A DNA stretch of 64,000 nt from Leptolyngbya sp. O-77 (GCF_001548395.1 NZ_AP017367.1:2455001-2519000); one strand, 5' to 3'. Positions 26,357 through 34,747 are shown, counted from the first letter of the stretch. Notes: generated by a model not told the origin, from the sequence alone. Translations and numbers: made by a program.

Positions 26357-26845
26357 CTAGCTCAGGGCGTTGATTGCGTAGTCGATGTAGGTGTTCGCTT
26401 CGTTCGCAGCCTGACCCGACAGACCGTGGTTAGCCTTGATGTACTTCAGAGCTTCCACGTACCAGCTGGGAGACAGATCGAAGGTGCGGTTGATTTCATC
26501 CAGACCAGCGATCAGGTACTCATCCAGAGGACCGGTGCCACCTGCAACCAACGAGTAGGTGATGATCCGCAGGTAGTAGCCGATGTCACGAGCGCACTTG
26601 GACTTGCCGCGAGAATCGGAAGCAAAGTTTGCGCCCTGCATCTGGGTGGTGTAAGGGAACTTCTGATACACGGCATTAGCAGCACCGTCGATCAGTTGCT
26701 GAGCGTTGTTGGTCAGCGCACGAGCAGCTTCCATGCTGGCAGCGGCACGCTCAAAGCGACCGTTGACAGCTTGCAGCTCGGTGTTGCTAAGGAAACGGCC
26801 TTGGGTATCTGCTGCGGCGATCGCTTCAGTAATCGGGGTCTTCAT
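26357..26845 (-). CDS. cpcA: C-phycocyanin alpha subunit
   Basis: 162 residues, the normal length. MKTPITEAIAAADTQGRFLS is the standard start. The bilin-binding Cys is Cys84 in GKSKCARDIGYYLR, to which CpcE/F attach phycocyanobilin. With CpcB it forms (alpha-beta) trimers and hexamers of the phycobilisome rod. Codon usage is strongly biased (few rare codons), as expected for one of the most abundant proteins. It is 129 bases from cpcB. Confidence 0.98.
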   Translation of the reverse strand: MKTPITEAIAAADTQGRFLSNTELQAVNGRFERAAASMEAARALTNNAQQLIDGAANAVYQKFPYTTQMQGANFASDSRGKSKCARDIGYYLRIITYSLVAGGTGPLDEYLIAGLDEINRTFDLSPSWYVEALKYIKANHGLSGQAANEANTYIDYAINALS

Positions 26846-26974
26846 AGTCGAGATATCTCCCTAAAAAACCTAAAGTTGTCCTTGAGTATTTTGAAAACCG
26901 TCGGCATAAAGCCGAGAACTTAGGCTAGAGCCTGAGGCTGCACAGGACAGCGGTGGCCCATCACCAAAGCCAAA

Positions 26975-27493
26975 TTACGCAACCGCAGCAGCAGCGCGAT
27001 CGAAGTAGCTAGCGATTTCAGACACCAGCGCAGAGCAATCACCCTTGGTGATGCCGTTGGGGTCATTAACGATGGCGATCGCAGCGTCCTTCATTTTGGC
27101 AACACCAGCAGCCACAGAGCCACCGGGCACGCCCAGCGCTTGATAGGTTTCGCGCAAGCCGTTCAGGCAGCGGTCATCCAGAACACTGGAATCACCCGCC
27201 AGAGTTGCGTAGGTCACGTAGCGCAGGATGATTTCCATGTCGCGCAGGCAAGCAGCCATCCGACGGTTGGTGTAAGCATTTCCACCGGGCTGGATCAGCT
27301 GGGGCTGCTCTTCAAACAGAGAGCGAGCGGCGTTTGCAACGATAGTGGAAGCGTTGCTGGTCATGCGGTTAACGGCATCCAGACGCTTGCTACCATCCTT
27401 GACCACGTTGCTCAGAGCGTCGAGTTGGGCGCTGCTCAGAAACTCTCCCTTCGTGTCAGCCTGGGAAACGACTTTAGCGAAAGCATCTAACAT
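26975..27493 (-). CDS. cpcB: C-phycocyanin beta subunit
   Basis: 172 residues. It starts MLDAFAKVVSQADTKGEFLS. The two bilin-binding cysteines are Cys82 (MAACLRDME) and Cys153 (TKGDCSALVSE), and Asn72 in GGNAY is the residue that becomes gamma-N-methylasparagine in the family. It is the first gene of the operon, and a GGAGAT-type Shine-Dalgarno precedes the ATG. There is no sign of a phycoerythrocyanin (pec) operon beside it. Confidence 0.98.
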   Translation of the reverse strand: MLDAFAKVVSQADTKGEFLSSAQLDALSNVVKDGSKRLDAVNRMTSNASTIVANAARSLFEEQPQLIQPGGNAYTNRRMAACLRDMEIILRYVTYATLAGDSSVLDDRCLNGLRETYQALGVPGGSVAAGVAKMKDAAIAIVNDPNGITKGDCSALVSEIASYFDRAAAAVA

Positions 27494-28093
27494 GGACTCA
27501 ATCTCCTAATCGTTTTGGTTGAGTTCGGTCTTAAAAACTGGATGAAAGGTAGCCCAGTCTTCACTGTTGCTGACGAATCGCAGTGCTGGGTTAACACAGC
27601 GACACATACAGCGTGGAATGGCTCCCACAGATGAGAGAGAACAGCTTAGCCGCTGGACTCATCTTCCCGGACGCAAGGTGCTTCTCATAAATCTGAGAAA
27701 AACTTCACAGTTAGATGAGAAGGTTTAGAACCTGGCAAACCAGCGAATTGTCGTACTCTGTCTGTGGTTTGTACCCTTCCGAATCTCTTTATACAATGCG
27801 GTTAACCCATTTACTTGTTACAAGTTATTAAATTGTATAGAACCGCTCAGATATTCCCGCTAAGCCTTGACAGGTAAGGCTTTTTGGCATGTTTCTGCAA
27901 ATCATTTTCGGCATATTTGTTTACATTTCCGCCCCTGCCAGTTCCTCATAGAAGCAGGGTTTGGAATTTTAGATTCTCTTAAGAATTCTGGAAACCTTTG
28001 CCTGGACAAAGGTATAAATACTCTCTGAGGGCGGTCTGAGTCCACTCATAATTTTAAGCAATGTAAACAAGTCCTTCGCTAATTTGAGATTTG
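27494..28093 (-). promoter_or_regulatory. cpc operon promoter and long leader region
   Basis: 600 AT-rich bases without a gene between cpcB and the RluA-family gene. On the minus strand TATAAA at 27788-27793 (context TTGTATAAAG) is a plausible -10, giving a leader of roughly 290 bases, similar in scale to known cpc leaders; the -35 at the matching distance is poor. A second AT-rich possibility is TATACAAT near 27834-27841. Start sites are inference only. Confidence 0.4.
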
Positions 28094-29179
28094 TCACACA
28101 AAACGCTGCCGCAAAACGCGCAAAAGCGTCGAAAAAGAGTCCGGCGGCGGGGCGATCGCCTCAATCTCTTTCTCAGAAATCGGGTGTTGCAGCCGCAGCT
28201 TCCAGGCATGGAGTGCCTGCCCCGGCAAGTTCACGCCGACGGATTTGCCGCCGCTGTAGACCGAGTCGCCTACCACCGGATGCCCCAAGTGGGCGCTGTG
28301 GACACGGATCTGGTGCGTGCGCCCCGTTTCCAGGTCAAATTGCATCAGCGTGTAGTTGCCGAGGCGCTCGATGACCTGCCAGTGGGTCACGGCTCGTCGC
28401 CCGCCGCGCTCTTCCGGCACGATCGCCATTTTTTTGCGATCGATTGGGTGGCGACCGATGGGCGCATCTACCGTGCCCGACTCTGACTTGGGCGCACCGT
28501 AGACCACCGCTAGATAGGTGCGTCGGGCGGTTTTGGTTTTGAACTGAGCCTGCAAACGCTGATGCGCCTGATCGGTCTTGGCGATCGCCAGCGCCCCACT
28601 GGTGTCTTTATCCAGCCGATGCACGATGCCGGGTCGCTGCACCCCGCCAATGCCCGCTAGGTCGGGACAGTGTGCCAGTAGCGCATTCACCAGCGTCCCC
28701 GTGGTGTGGCCCGGCGCAGGATGCACCACCAGACCCACGGGCTTATTCACAATAATCAGGTGTGCGTCTTCAAACAGGATGTCGAGGGGAATAGCTTCGG
28801 CTTGGAGCGTCATCGGCTCGGAAGGCGGAATAGACACAGTGAGGCGATCGCCCATCTGCACCTCTGCCTTTTTAGAGGTACAGGGAACTCCGTTAACGCA
28901 CACCTGTCCTTGCTCGATCAGCTTTTGCAGGCGGGCGCGAGACAGGTCAGGCAGGTGCGCCGCGAGATAGCGATCGAGGCGATCGCCCCCATCGATTCCC
29001 GCATCCACCACTAGCTCCAGATCGGCTACATCGGCGGTTACATCGACGGCTGCATCAATGCCTTGGGACGCTGGCTCTAGGTCGTCAAACGCTTCATCGT
29101 CAACCGCTTCATCGTCAAAATCGCCTGAATCAATGCTCGGACGGTTAACCACAGTGCCTCCGCAGGCTGTCCCCATCAA
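28094..29179 (-). CDS. RluA-family rRNA/tRNA pseudouridine synthase
   Basis: A 361-residue protein. An S4 RNA-binding domain (~65-125: DRLDRYLAAHLPDLSRARLQ, VNGVPC) precedes the pseudouridine synthase domain with the catalytic Asp in HRLDKDTSG and LETGRTHQIRVH. It isomerises specific uridines in RNA; RluD-like proteins act on 23S rRNA, but the target cannot be fixed here. The first ~60 residues are an unusual acidic, low-complexity extension rich in Asp and Ala (DDEAVDDEAFDD). The gene starts 11 bases after the small gene at 29191-29412. Confidence 0.88.
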   Translation of the reverse strand: MMGTACGGTVVNRPSIDSGDFDDEAVDDEAFDDLEPASQGIDAAVDVTADVADLELVVDAGIDGGDRLDRYLAAHLPDLSRARLQKLIEQGQVCVNGVPCTSKKAEVQMGDRLTVSIPPSEPMTLQAEAIPLDILFEDAHLIIVNKPVGLVVHPAPGHTTGTLVNALLAHCPDLAGIGGVQRPGIVHRLDKDTSGALAIAKTDQAHQRLQAQFKTKTARRTYLAVVYGAPKSESGTVDAPIGRHPIDRKKMAIVPEERGGRRAVTHWQVIERLGNYTLMQFDLETGRTHQIRVHSAHLGHPVVGDSVYSGGKSVGVNLPGQALHAWKLRLQHPISEKEIEAIAPPPDSFSTLLRVLRQRFV

Positions 29180-29190
29180 TGCCAGGTATC

Positions 29191-29412
29191 TTACTCAACA
29201 TCCGGGCCGATTCCATCTTCTGGAAATACCCACTTGGGCGGCTCCATCGCTTTGCGGCGCAGCGCTTCCTCTGCCATTTCCAGCATCTTATCCAGCGACG
29301 TGGTTTCGATAAACTGCGATGCCTGGTTGCGATATTCCTGATTGGGACAGCGATCGCCCAGAACGCAGCCGTTTTTACACGCTTCGGCGCAGTTAATTTC
29401 GGTGGGGGTCAT
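29191..29412 (-). CDS. conserved small cysteine-containing cyanobacterial protein
   Basis: 73 residues of unknown function. Four cysteines near the N terminus (CAEACKNGCVLGDRC) could bind a metal or form a cluster. The rest is helical and acidic and ends PPKWVFPEDGIGPD. It has the look of a widespread cyanobacterial hypothetical protein. It lies just upstream of the pseudouridine synthase gene and is probably co-transcribed with it. Confidence 0.7.
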   Translation of the reverse strand: MTPTEINCAEACKNGCVLGDRCPNQEYRNQASQFIETTSLDKMLEMAEEALRRKAMEPPKWVFPEDGIGPDVE

Positions 29413-29454
29413 GGGGTGTTCTCCTTTTGAGTCAAGCGTTCAACGAATTTGGGC

Positions 29455-29545
29455 AGAATCGATTTTGGATTTTAGATTCTGGATTTTAGATTTTGGATCG
29501 CTAAACGAATCTGGACAGGATCGATTTTGGATTTTGGATGGATGA
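29455..29545. repeat. A/T-rich tandem heptamer-like repeats (GATTTTGGATTTTA)
   Basis: Several copies of GATTTT(G/A)GATTTTAG and AATCTGGACAGGATCGATTTTG occur in a row. Related blocks of (C)CAAAATC units are at about 29615-29655, 36044-36092 and 47805-47850. They lie only between genes. Short dispersed repeats of this type are known in cyanobacteria. Confidence 0.75.
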
Positions 29546-29679
29546 CTTTGGATCGCCAATTGACCTACATCAGTCTCGCATAGCGCTCTTGATGCTTCCA
29601 CCCGCAACCGAAGCCCCAAATCTCAAATCTCAAATCTAAAATCCCAAATCTGCCCCTCTACCTCAACCCTTCCCGCTGC

Positions 29680-30168
29680 CTAGCGGTCGAGCGGCTTGAC
29701 CATCCAGATCGACTGTGGCACAAAGCCCAGTGATTCGTATAGCCGTTGGGCAGGCTGGTTTTGGCAGAACACATGCAGCCCCATCTGGCGATCGCCCCTC
29801 AGCCTGGCCCAATCTTCGGCTTGCCGCATCAGGGCCGTGCCAATTCCCCGGCGGCGATGCTCTGGTGCAACGTAGAGCAAGAAAATATGAGCATGGCGAT
29901 CGCCCCGCACCTGATCCACTGCACTGCCCATCCACAAACAAGCCACCGGATCAGGAATTCGCAGGCCCCTATCTGCATGAGAACGAACCCACCACAGCGG
30001 CGTGTCGCCAGAGAAATATTGCTCGACGGTGTGCGCGAGATGGTCGAACCCTTCGCCAGGAAACAGTTCGCGGTAGGTGTGCTGCATAAACTTAACCAGC
30101 AGCGCTTGCTCAATTCCTGTGCTGCGGTAGATCAGGTATCCGGGGCACAAGTCGGCAGTGTCAATCAC
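29680..30168 (-). CDS. GNAT-family N-acetyltransferase
   Basis: 162 residues with the GNAT fold: the acetyl-CoA pyrophosphate-binding motif A is visible as YVAPEHRRRGIGTALM, followed by a RLYESLGF motif B. The acceptor substrate is not evident. The N-terminal half contains aromatic residues (WWVRSHAD) that may shape the acceptor site. It is followed 26 bases later on the minus strand by nothing obvious; the 80-residue membrane protein lies upstream. Confidence 0.85.
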   Translation of the reverse strand: MIDTADLCPGYLIYRSTGIEQALLVKFMQHTYRELFPGEGFDHLAHTVEQYFSGDTPLWWVRSHADRGLRIPDPVACLWMGSAVDQVRGDRHAHIFLLYVAPEHRRRGIGTALMRQAEDWARLRGDRQMGLHVFCQNQPAQRLYESLGFVPQSIWMVKPLDR

Positions 30169-30194
30169 GGGTTACTAGAACGGGTTGCAACTGC

Positions 30195-30437
30195 TTAGCT
30201 TGCTGGGGCGATCGCCGCTTCATCCGGCAGCCCATGAATCAGCACATCCAGCGAGGAAGCCGTTTCTAGGGCAGTCAGATTGTCGGAATGACCCAGCCCA
30301 ACTTGTTCCCCTGCTTCAATCGGCGCGGGCGCAGCCATGTCTTCGGGCAAAAAGATGCGGGCGCTCACTACCACCAGCGCCAGCACAAACATCAACACCA
30401 CCAGCAGCGGCGCAATGTATTGACGAAAAATGGCCAT
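30195..30437 (-). CDS. small single-pass membrane protein of unknown function
   Basis: 80 residues. One hydrophobic helix at about 9-29 (IAPLLVVLMFVLALVVVSA) and an acidic, alanine-rich soluble tail. Not recognised as a named family. It lies between the GNAT gene and sat on the same strand, with a GAAGGAAATGG-type translation signal at its ATG. A regulatory or accessory subunit is possible, but there is no evidence for any role. Confidence 0.6.
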   Translation of the reverse strand: MAIFRQYIAPLLVVLMFVLALVVVSARIFLPEDMAAPAPIEAGEQVGLGHSDNLTALETASSLDVLIHGLPDEAAIAPAS

Positions 30438-30564
30438 TTCCTTCAGATCCTCTCGCGTATGGATTGGGGGTCTACTCTCATCCTATCGCTGCTGAGGGGG
30501 CAGCACGGTATCCGGGCGATCGCCCCGCCAACTCGCCCCGCCAACTACCCAAACCCACCCAACC

Positions 30565-31752
30565 CTAAATCTCAAACGACGGCTGCGGAATCTGCATTGC
30601 CCGCGCCAGTTCAGCCGCCACCAGCGGACGAGAAAACTCTGGCGGTGGCAGTTGTCCGTTTCGCAGCATTTCCCGCACCTTCGTCCCCGACAGGTGAATT
30701 CGTTCTTCGGGGGTGCTGGGGCTGGTTTTGGTGGTCGCCATCTGGTTGGTGCGGGTGCAGTAGAAAGCGTGTTCAAACTTCAGCGGCGTGATGCCCAGCG
30801 CTAGCGGGTCAAATTCGTCGAAAATATACTGCGCGTCGTAGGTTCCGTAATAGTCGCCCACGCCCGCATGATCGCGCCCCACGATGAAGTGTGTACAGCC
30901 ATAGTTTTTTCGCACCAGCGCGTGGAAAATCGCCTCTCTAGGGCCGGCATAGCGCATTGCAGCCGGGTTGATCGCCAGAATCACTCGATCCTTCGGGAAG
31001 TAGTTTTCCAGCATGATCTCGTAGCAGTTCATCCGCACGTCGGCTGGAATGTCGTCCTCTTTGGTTGCGCCCACCAGGGGATGCAAAAACAGCCCGTCCA
31101 CCACTTCCATCGCGCATTTGATAATGTATTCGTGGGCCCGGTGGATGGGGTTGCGGGTCTGGAAGCCGACGATCGTTTTCCAGCCCTTATCTCGAAACAG
31201 CGCCCGCGACTCGGCCGGGTCGATTTGATAGGTGGGAAAACGCGGATGGGCATCGCGCTGAAGCAGCCACACCGGGCCGGCCAGGTTCACCGGCCCCTGG
31301 CGATAAACCACCTTTACACCGGGATGCTTTTCTTCATTGGTGCGATAGACATGCAGCGCCTCGTGAACCTTGTCGTAGGTGTACTTTTGCGTCAGTTGCA
31401 GCACGCCAACAAACCGCCCCAGAGAGTCATCCAGCCGCACCAGCATCCCCTCTTTCAGCGGCGTGGCTTCTTCTTCCGTCACCGACAGCGTGATTGGGAT
31501 CGACCACGGCAGCCCATTGGCCAGGTGCATTTCATCGACCACGCGCTGATAGTCTGCCTGCTCCATGAAGCCCGTCAGGGGGCTAAAGCCGCCGATCGCG
31601 ATTAGCTCCAAATCTGACACGGCCCGCTCATCGAGCCGGAGCCGGGGCAAAAAGTCGGCTTTATCCAAAAACTCTTGCCGCTGCTCTGGCGTGCAGATTC
31701 GGTTAATCAACGTCCCGCCGTGGGCAGGGGCCGGATCGGGGAAGTGAGTCAT
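30565..31752 (-). CDS. sat: sulfate adenylyltransferase (ATP sulfurylase)
   Basis: 395 residues. Makes adenosine 5'-phosphosulfate from ATP and sulfate, the first step of sulfate assimilation. The active-site motifs are present: QTRNPIHRAHEY (QxRNPxHxxH), LVGATKEDDIP, and GRDHAGVGDYYG. The length and the absence of a kinase domain match the homo-oligomeric prokaryotic enzyme. The N terminus begins PAHGGTLINR. It is a monocistronic-looking gene. Confidence 0.95.
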   Translation of the reverse strand: MTHFPDPAPAHGGTLINRICTPEQRQEFLDKADFLPRLRLDERAVSDLELIAIGGFSPLTGFMEQADYQRVVDEMHLANGLPWSIPITLSVTEEEATPLKEGMLVRLDDSLGRFVGVLQLTQKYTYDKVHEALHVYRTNEEKHPGVKVVYRQGPVNLAGPVWLLQRDAHPRFPTYQIDPAESRALFRDKGWKTIVGFQTRNPIHRAHEYIIKCAMEVVDGLFLHPLVGATKEDDIPADVRMNCYEIMLENYFPKDRVILAINPAAMRYAGPREAIFHALVRKNYGCTHFIVGRDHAGVGDYYGTYDAQYIFDEFDPLALGITPLKFEHAFYCTRTNQMATTKTSPSTPEERIHLSGTKVREMLRNGQLPPPEFSRPLVAAELARAMQIPQPSFEI

Positions 31753-31997
31753 GACTGCTTTAGGTTTTGTTTAGATTTGCTACTAGCCTTCATCCTACCA
31801 GCAGGGGCGATCGCATTTGAATTGCCCACTGGCTCCTCCCAGTCCCTCTAGCCCCCAGATCCTCTCCAAAGCCATGCCGCATAATCGAGTGATAGAAGGC
31901 AAGCATCTGAGCGAAATGCAATCCTTATGGTTTGAAATATTGAATTTGAGAGATTGAATTTGAAATATTGAACTAAAAATATTGAACTAGAGGTTGA

Positions 31998-32330
31998 ATG
32001 ATGGTTTCTCAACTTGCCCCCCCACTAAATCAACGCATCCCGGCCTCTCTTGAGCAGATTGCTGAGTTTTGCCATCGCTGGAAAATCATCGAATTTGCCC
32101 TCTTCGGTTCCGTGTTGCGAGACGACTTCCGCTCTGACAGCGATATTGACGCACTTGTGACCTTTGCCCCCAGCCCAGGTTGGAGCTTATTTGACTGGGT
32201 GGATATGAAAGATGAACTTGAAGACCTATTCAGAAGAAAAGTGGACATAACCGATAAAGAAAGGCTGAAAAATCCCTATCGACGGCATGAAATTTTGCGA
32301 ACCCATCAGGTGATTTATGCAAGCAAATAA
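31998..32330 (+). CDS. mntA: MntA-type nucleotidyltransferase antitoxin
   Basis: 110 residues of the minimal nucleotidyltransferase (MNT) fold. The GSX10DXD motif is complete: Gly37-Ser38 and Asp49-x-Asp51 in LFGSVLRDDFRSDSDIDALV. In MntA/HepT systems this enzyme adds AMP to a tyrosine of the HEPN toxin and so silences it. The stop overlaps the hepT start by 14 bases, typical for such pairs. The gene is AT-rich compared with its neighbours and has no HIP1 site, which suggests transfer. Confidence 0.88.
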   Translation: MMVSQLAPPLNQRIPASLEQIAEFCHRWKIIEFALFGSVLRDDFRSDSDIDALVTFAPSPGWSLFDWVDMKDELEDLFRRKVDITDKERLKNPYRRHEILRTHQVIYASK

Positions 32331-32760
32331 CCGCGATGTCGGGTCGCTATGGGATAGGGTCAGCGCTATTCGCCGAGTTCAGGAATTTACTGCAAGCCTA
32401 ACCTACAGCATTTTCTTGCGGGGTGAGGCACACGCTGCCCTCACAAGGCAAGGGCTTATTGACCATCCGTGTGCCTCACTAGCTTCAAAAATGCTGTATG
32501 AGGCTTATTTGGATAATATTCTTGTCCAAAGCGCGGTAGAAAGACAGCTTGAAATCTTAGGAGAAGCCGCCCGCAGACTATCGAACGAATTTCGACAAGC
32601 CCATCCCGAAATTGGCTGGCGCAGAGTTATTGGATTACGCAATATCCTGATTCACCGTTATGACGAAATCCGCCAAGAAACCATTTGGAAAACAGCTATC
32701 TCAGAACTGGAACCGCTACGCACTCAACTAGAAACGTTGTTATCCTCATGGCCTGATTAA
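32317..32760 (+). CDS. hepT: HepT-like HEPN toxin carrying a 31-residue in-frame insertion
   Basis: 147 residues. The HEPN active motif RX4HXY is present: Arg108, His113 and Tyr115 in GLRNILIHRYDE; Tyr115 is the expected AMP-acceptor. The conserved QSAVERQLEILGEAARRLS and HPEIGWRRVIG segments fit HepT RNases. Residues ~31-61 (SIFLRGEAHA to ASKMLY) have no counterpart in the family and are encoded by the palindromic element at 32404-32498; removing it joins SLTY directly to EAYLDNILVQS. Whether the toxin still works with this loop in its first helical hairpin is unknown. It overlaps mntA. Confidence 0.88.
   Translation: MQANNRDVGSLWDRVSAIRRVQEFTASLTYSIFLRGEAHAALTRQGLIDHPCASLASKMLYEAYLDNILVQSAVERQLEILGEAARRLSNEFRQAHPEIGWRRVIGLRNILIHRYDEIRQETIWKTAISELEPLRTQLETLLSSWPD
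32404..32498. mobile_element. MITE-like palindromic element inserted in hepT
   Basis: The ends are inverted: TACAGCATTTT (32404-32414) and AAAATGCTGTA (32488-32498); an inner pair GTGAGGCACACG / CGTGTGCCTCAC extends the arms to about 33 bases with mismatches between. The outermost TA on each side reads as a TA target duplication, as made by IS630/Tc1-mariner transposases. The net gain is 93 bases (31 codons). No transposase is present, so it is non-autonomous. Confidence 0.85.
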
Positions 32761-32911
32761 ATCTTTTATGAAGTTCTGGGTAGGGGACGATTCGCGCATT
32801 GTCAGTGACCGATCGGGGTATGCCATATTGGACGTGTCAGATCAGGATGCTGAATCTGGATATCCTGAGTCTTTAACGGCTTTACCCCAGAATTTTCTGA
32901 ATCTAAGTCTC

Positions 32912-33253
32912 ATGCTGCGTGGCAAATTATTCCTGACCTGTGCTGTGGTGATGTTTGCAAGTACGCCTGCGATCGCCTGCGACGAGTCTGCCTTTGCTCA
33001 AATTCCCTTTTGTGAAATTGCCGAGCGCGAATCTGACCCTGCGGTGATTGCCCGCTCCTGTCCCTTTGTCTATTTTTCTATGGGTGAAAATGAGCAGCCC
33101 AGCGGCTTTTTCTTGCACCTGTCTCAGGACAATGCCGAGCTAGAGCAGCGATTGCAGATGGAGTGCGGCGGCTATGCTGGCAGAATTATGGAAACGGTCG
33201 CTTTTTTTGAGCAATATCCAGACATGCGAGTTTATTTAGGAAGATCGAATTAG
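32912..33253 (+). CDS. small secreted protein of unknown function
   Basis: 113 residues if started at the internal ATG 32912, where a clean signal peptide begins (MLRGKLFLTCAVVMFAS, cleavage near TPAIA). The frame is open from 32768, but the extra 48 residues there look random. The mature part has several cysteines (CDESAFAQIPFCE, ARSCPF, MECGGY) that could form disulfides. Not recognised as a family. Confidence 0.55.
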   Translation: MLRGKLFLTCAVVMFASTPAIACDESAFAQIPFCEIAERESDPAVIARSCPFVYFSMGENEQPSGFFLHLSQDNAELEQRLQMECGGYAGRIMETVAFFEQYPDMRVYLGRSN

Positions 33254-33333
33254 GGCGATCGCCCATCCTTTTCCTGCCATCTCTACAGAACTGTTCTGAA
33301 CTATTCAGAATCCATACGTGAGGTGAAATCTGA

Positions 33334-33768
33334 ATGAACCGCCTTCAAAAGATTGCCATCGGTTGCGGAACGCTTGCTTTGGGGGGCGTACTGCTGCTGG
33401 GATGGATGATGGGAGCAGCCCCGTGGCGATCGCCCCGCAACTTGGTAGAACGCATGATTGGTGTTTCTCTACCCCACGGCGTTACGCCAGAAGTGAACTT
33501 TAGCGGGCTGCTCGGCCCCATTCCGACAGACATTGAATATATTGCCCACGTCAATTTTGGGATGCCTGTGGACAACCTGGAAGCCTTTGTAAACACGCTG
33601 GGCTGTCCTGTTCCAAGTGCAGAGAATCAGTACGAATGCATCTTGGACTTTCCACAAGGTCCAGGCGGAACACCACCCAAGAGCGGCACAGCGGAGTCTC
33701 GGTTGTTCCAGTTCCGGCTTCAGGAGAATGGAACGGTTCGAGTGCAGATGCGCCTACTGGCCACGTGA
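33334..33768 (+). CDS. hypothetical membrane-anchored protein
   Basis: 144 residues. One N-terminal hydrophobic segment (IAIGCGTLALGGVLLLGWMMG, ~7-27) and an extracytoplasmic part without a recognised domain; it contains two cysteines (LGCPV, YECIL). Follows the preceding secreted-protein gene in the same direction after 80 bases. No function can be assigned. Confidence 0.55.
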   Translation: MNRLQKIAIGCGTLALGGVLLLGWMMGAAPWRSPRNLVERMIGVSLPHGVTPEVNFSGLLGPIPTDIEYIAHVNFGMPVDNLEAFVNTLGCPVPSAENQYECILDFPQGPGGTPPKSGTAESRLFQFRLQENGTVRVQMRLLAT

Positions 33769-33871
33769 GGCTGATTCTGGAGAATTTGTCACGAGAATTC
33801 ATCATGAGAATTCACTGCGGACATTGCGCCTTCGGGTTTACCATTTCCCTTTAGGACTTACGCAGTTGGAA

Positions 33872-34747
33872 GTGGATGATTCATTCGCGGTGTTGCCATT
33901 GACCCATGCCTATCGCGGGCGACTCGCGCCAACACCCAGCGGGCACCTGCACCTGGGTCATGCCAAAACATTTTGGACGGCGCAGCAGCGGGCTGTGCAG
34001 CATGGCGGCGTGCTGGTTTTGCGAATCGAAGACCTCGACCGCGATCGCTGCAAACCCGAATATTCTGACGATTTGCTGGAAGATTTGGTCTGGTTTGGCT
34101 TTTTCTGGCAAGAAGGGCCCGACGTAGGCGGCCCATTTCAGCCCTACAGGCAGCGCGATCGCCAGTCGTTCTACCACCAAACCTGGCAGCAGTTGAACCA
34201 TCTCGGCGCGATTTATCCCAGTCCCCACTCTCGCAAAGATGTGGCCAATGCGCTCCGTGCGCCCCATGAGGGCGATCGCGAAGTGATCTTTCCCGTCGAA
34301 TTGCGTCCTGCAACGTGGGAAGCAGCGACGGAACCCGGCGAGATGAACTGGCGCTTTCGCGTGCCCGATGGCGAGGCGATCGCCTTTATAGACGAACATC
34401 TAGGCCCACAGCGCTTCATTGCAGGGCAGGACTTTGGCGACTTCATGGTGTGGCGGCGAGACGGGCTGCCCAGCTATGACCTGGCCGTCGTGACCGACGA
34501 CCACACAATGGCGATTTCCGAAGTGGTGCGCGGCGAAGACCTGCTGCTTTCCGCCGCCAAGCAGATTTTGCTCTATCGCACACTGGGCTGGGAAATTCCG
34601 GCGTTCTATCACTGTCCCTTAGTGCGCGATGCAGCAGGCAAGCGACTGGCAAAACGCGACGGGGCCCGTAGCCTGCGATCGCTCCGGCAGCAGGGCATTA
34701 CCCCAGAACACATTCGAAAATCGTGGGAACTGTTCCCGGAGTCTTGA
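33872..34747 (+). CDS. gluQ: glutamyl-Q tRNA(Asp) synthetase
   Basis: 291 residues. A truncated GluRS-like enzyme that attaches glutamate to queuosine in tRNA(Asp). It has the class I HIGH-like motif PSGHLHLGHAKTFW, the RIEDLDRDRC segment, the internal cysteine-poor zinc-region remnant and the KMSKS-like KRLAKRD; the anticodon-binding domain of GluRS is missing, as expected. The start is uncertain: the frame is open to 33617, no ATG is near, and GTG 33872, TTG 33866 (AGGA nine bases before) or GTG 33890 are candidates. Confidence 0.85.
   Translation: MDDSFAVLPLTHAYRGRLAPTPSGHLHLGHAKTFWTAQQRAVQHGGVLVLRIEDLDRDRCKPEYSDDLLEDLVWFGFFWQEGPDVGGPFQPYRQRDRQSFYHQTWQQLNHLGAIYPSPHSRKDVANALRAPHEGDREVIFPVELRPATWEAATEPGEMNWRFRVPDGEAIAFIDEHLGPQRFIAGQDFGDFMVWRRDGLPSYDLAVVTDDHTMAISEVVRGEDLLLSAAKQILLYRTLGWEIPAFYHCPLVRDAAGKRLAKRDGARSLRSLRQQGITPEHIRKSWELFPES

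Noticed and set aside
27862..27882. AAGCCTT...AAGGCTT stem followed by T5, terminator-like on the plus strand
   Set aside because: No plus-strand gene lies upstream to be terminated, and on the minus strand it lacks a T run. It may be part of the cpc promoter region but is not claimed.
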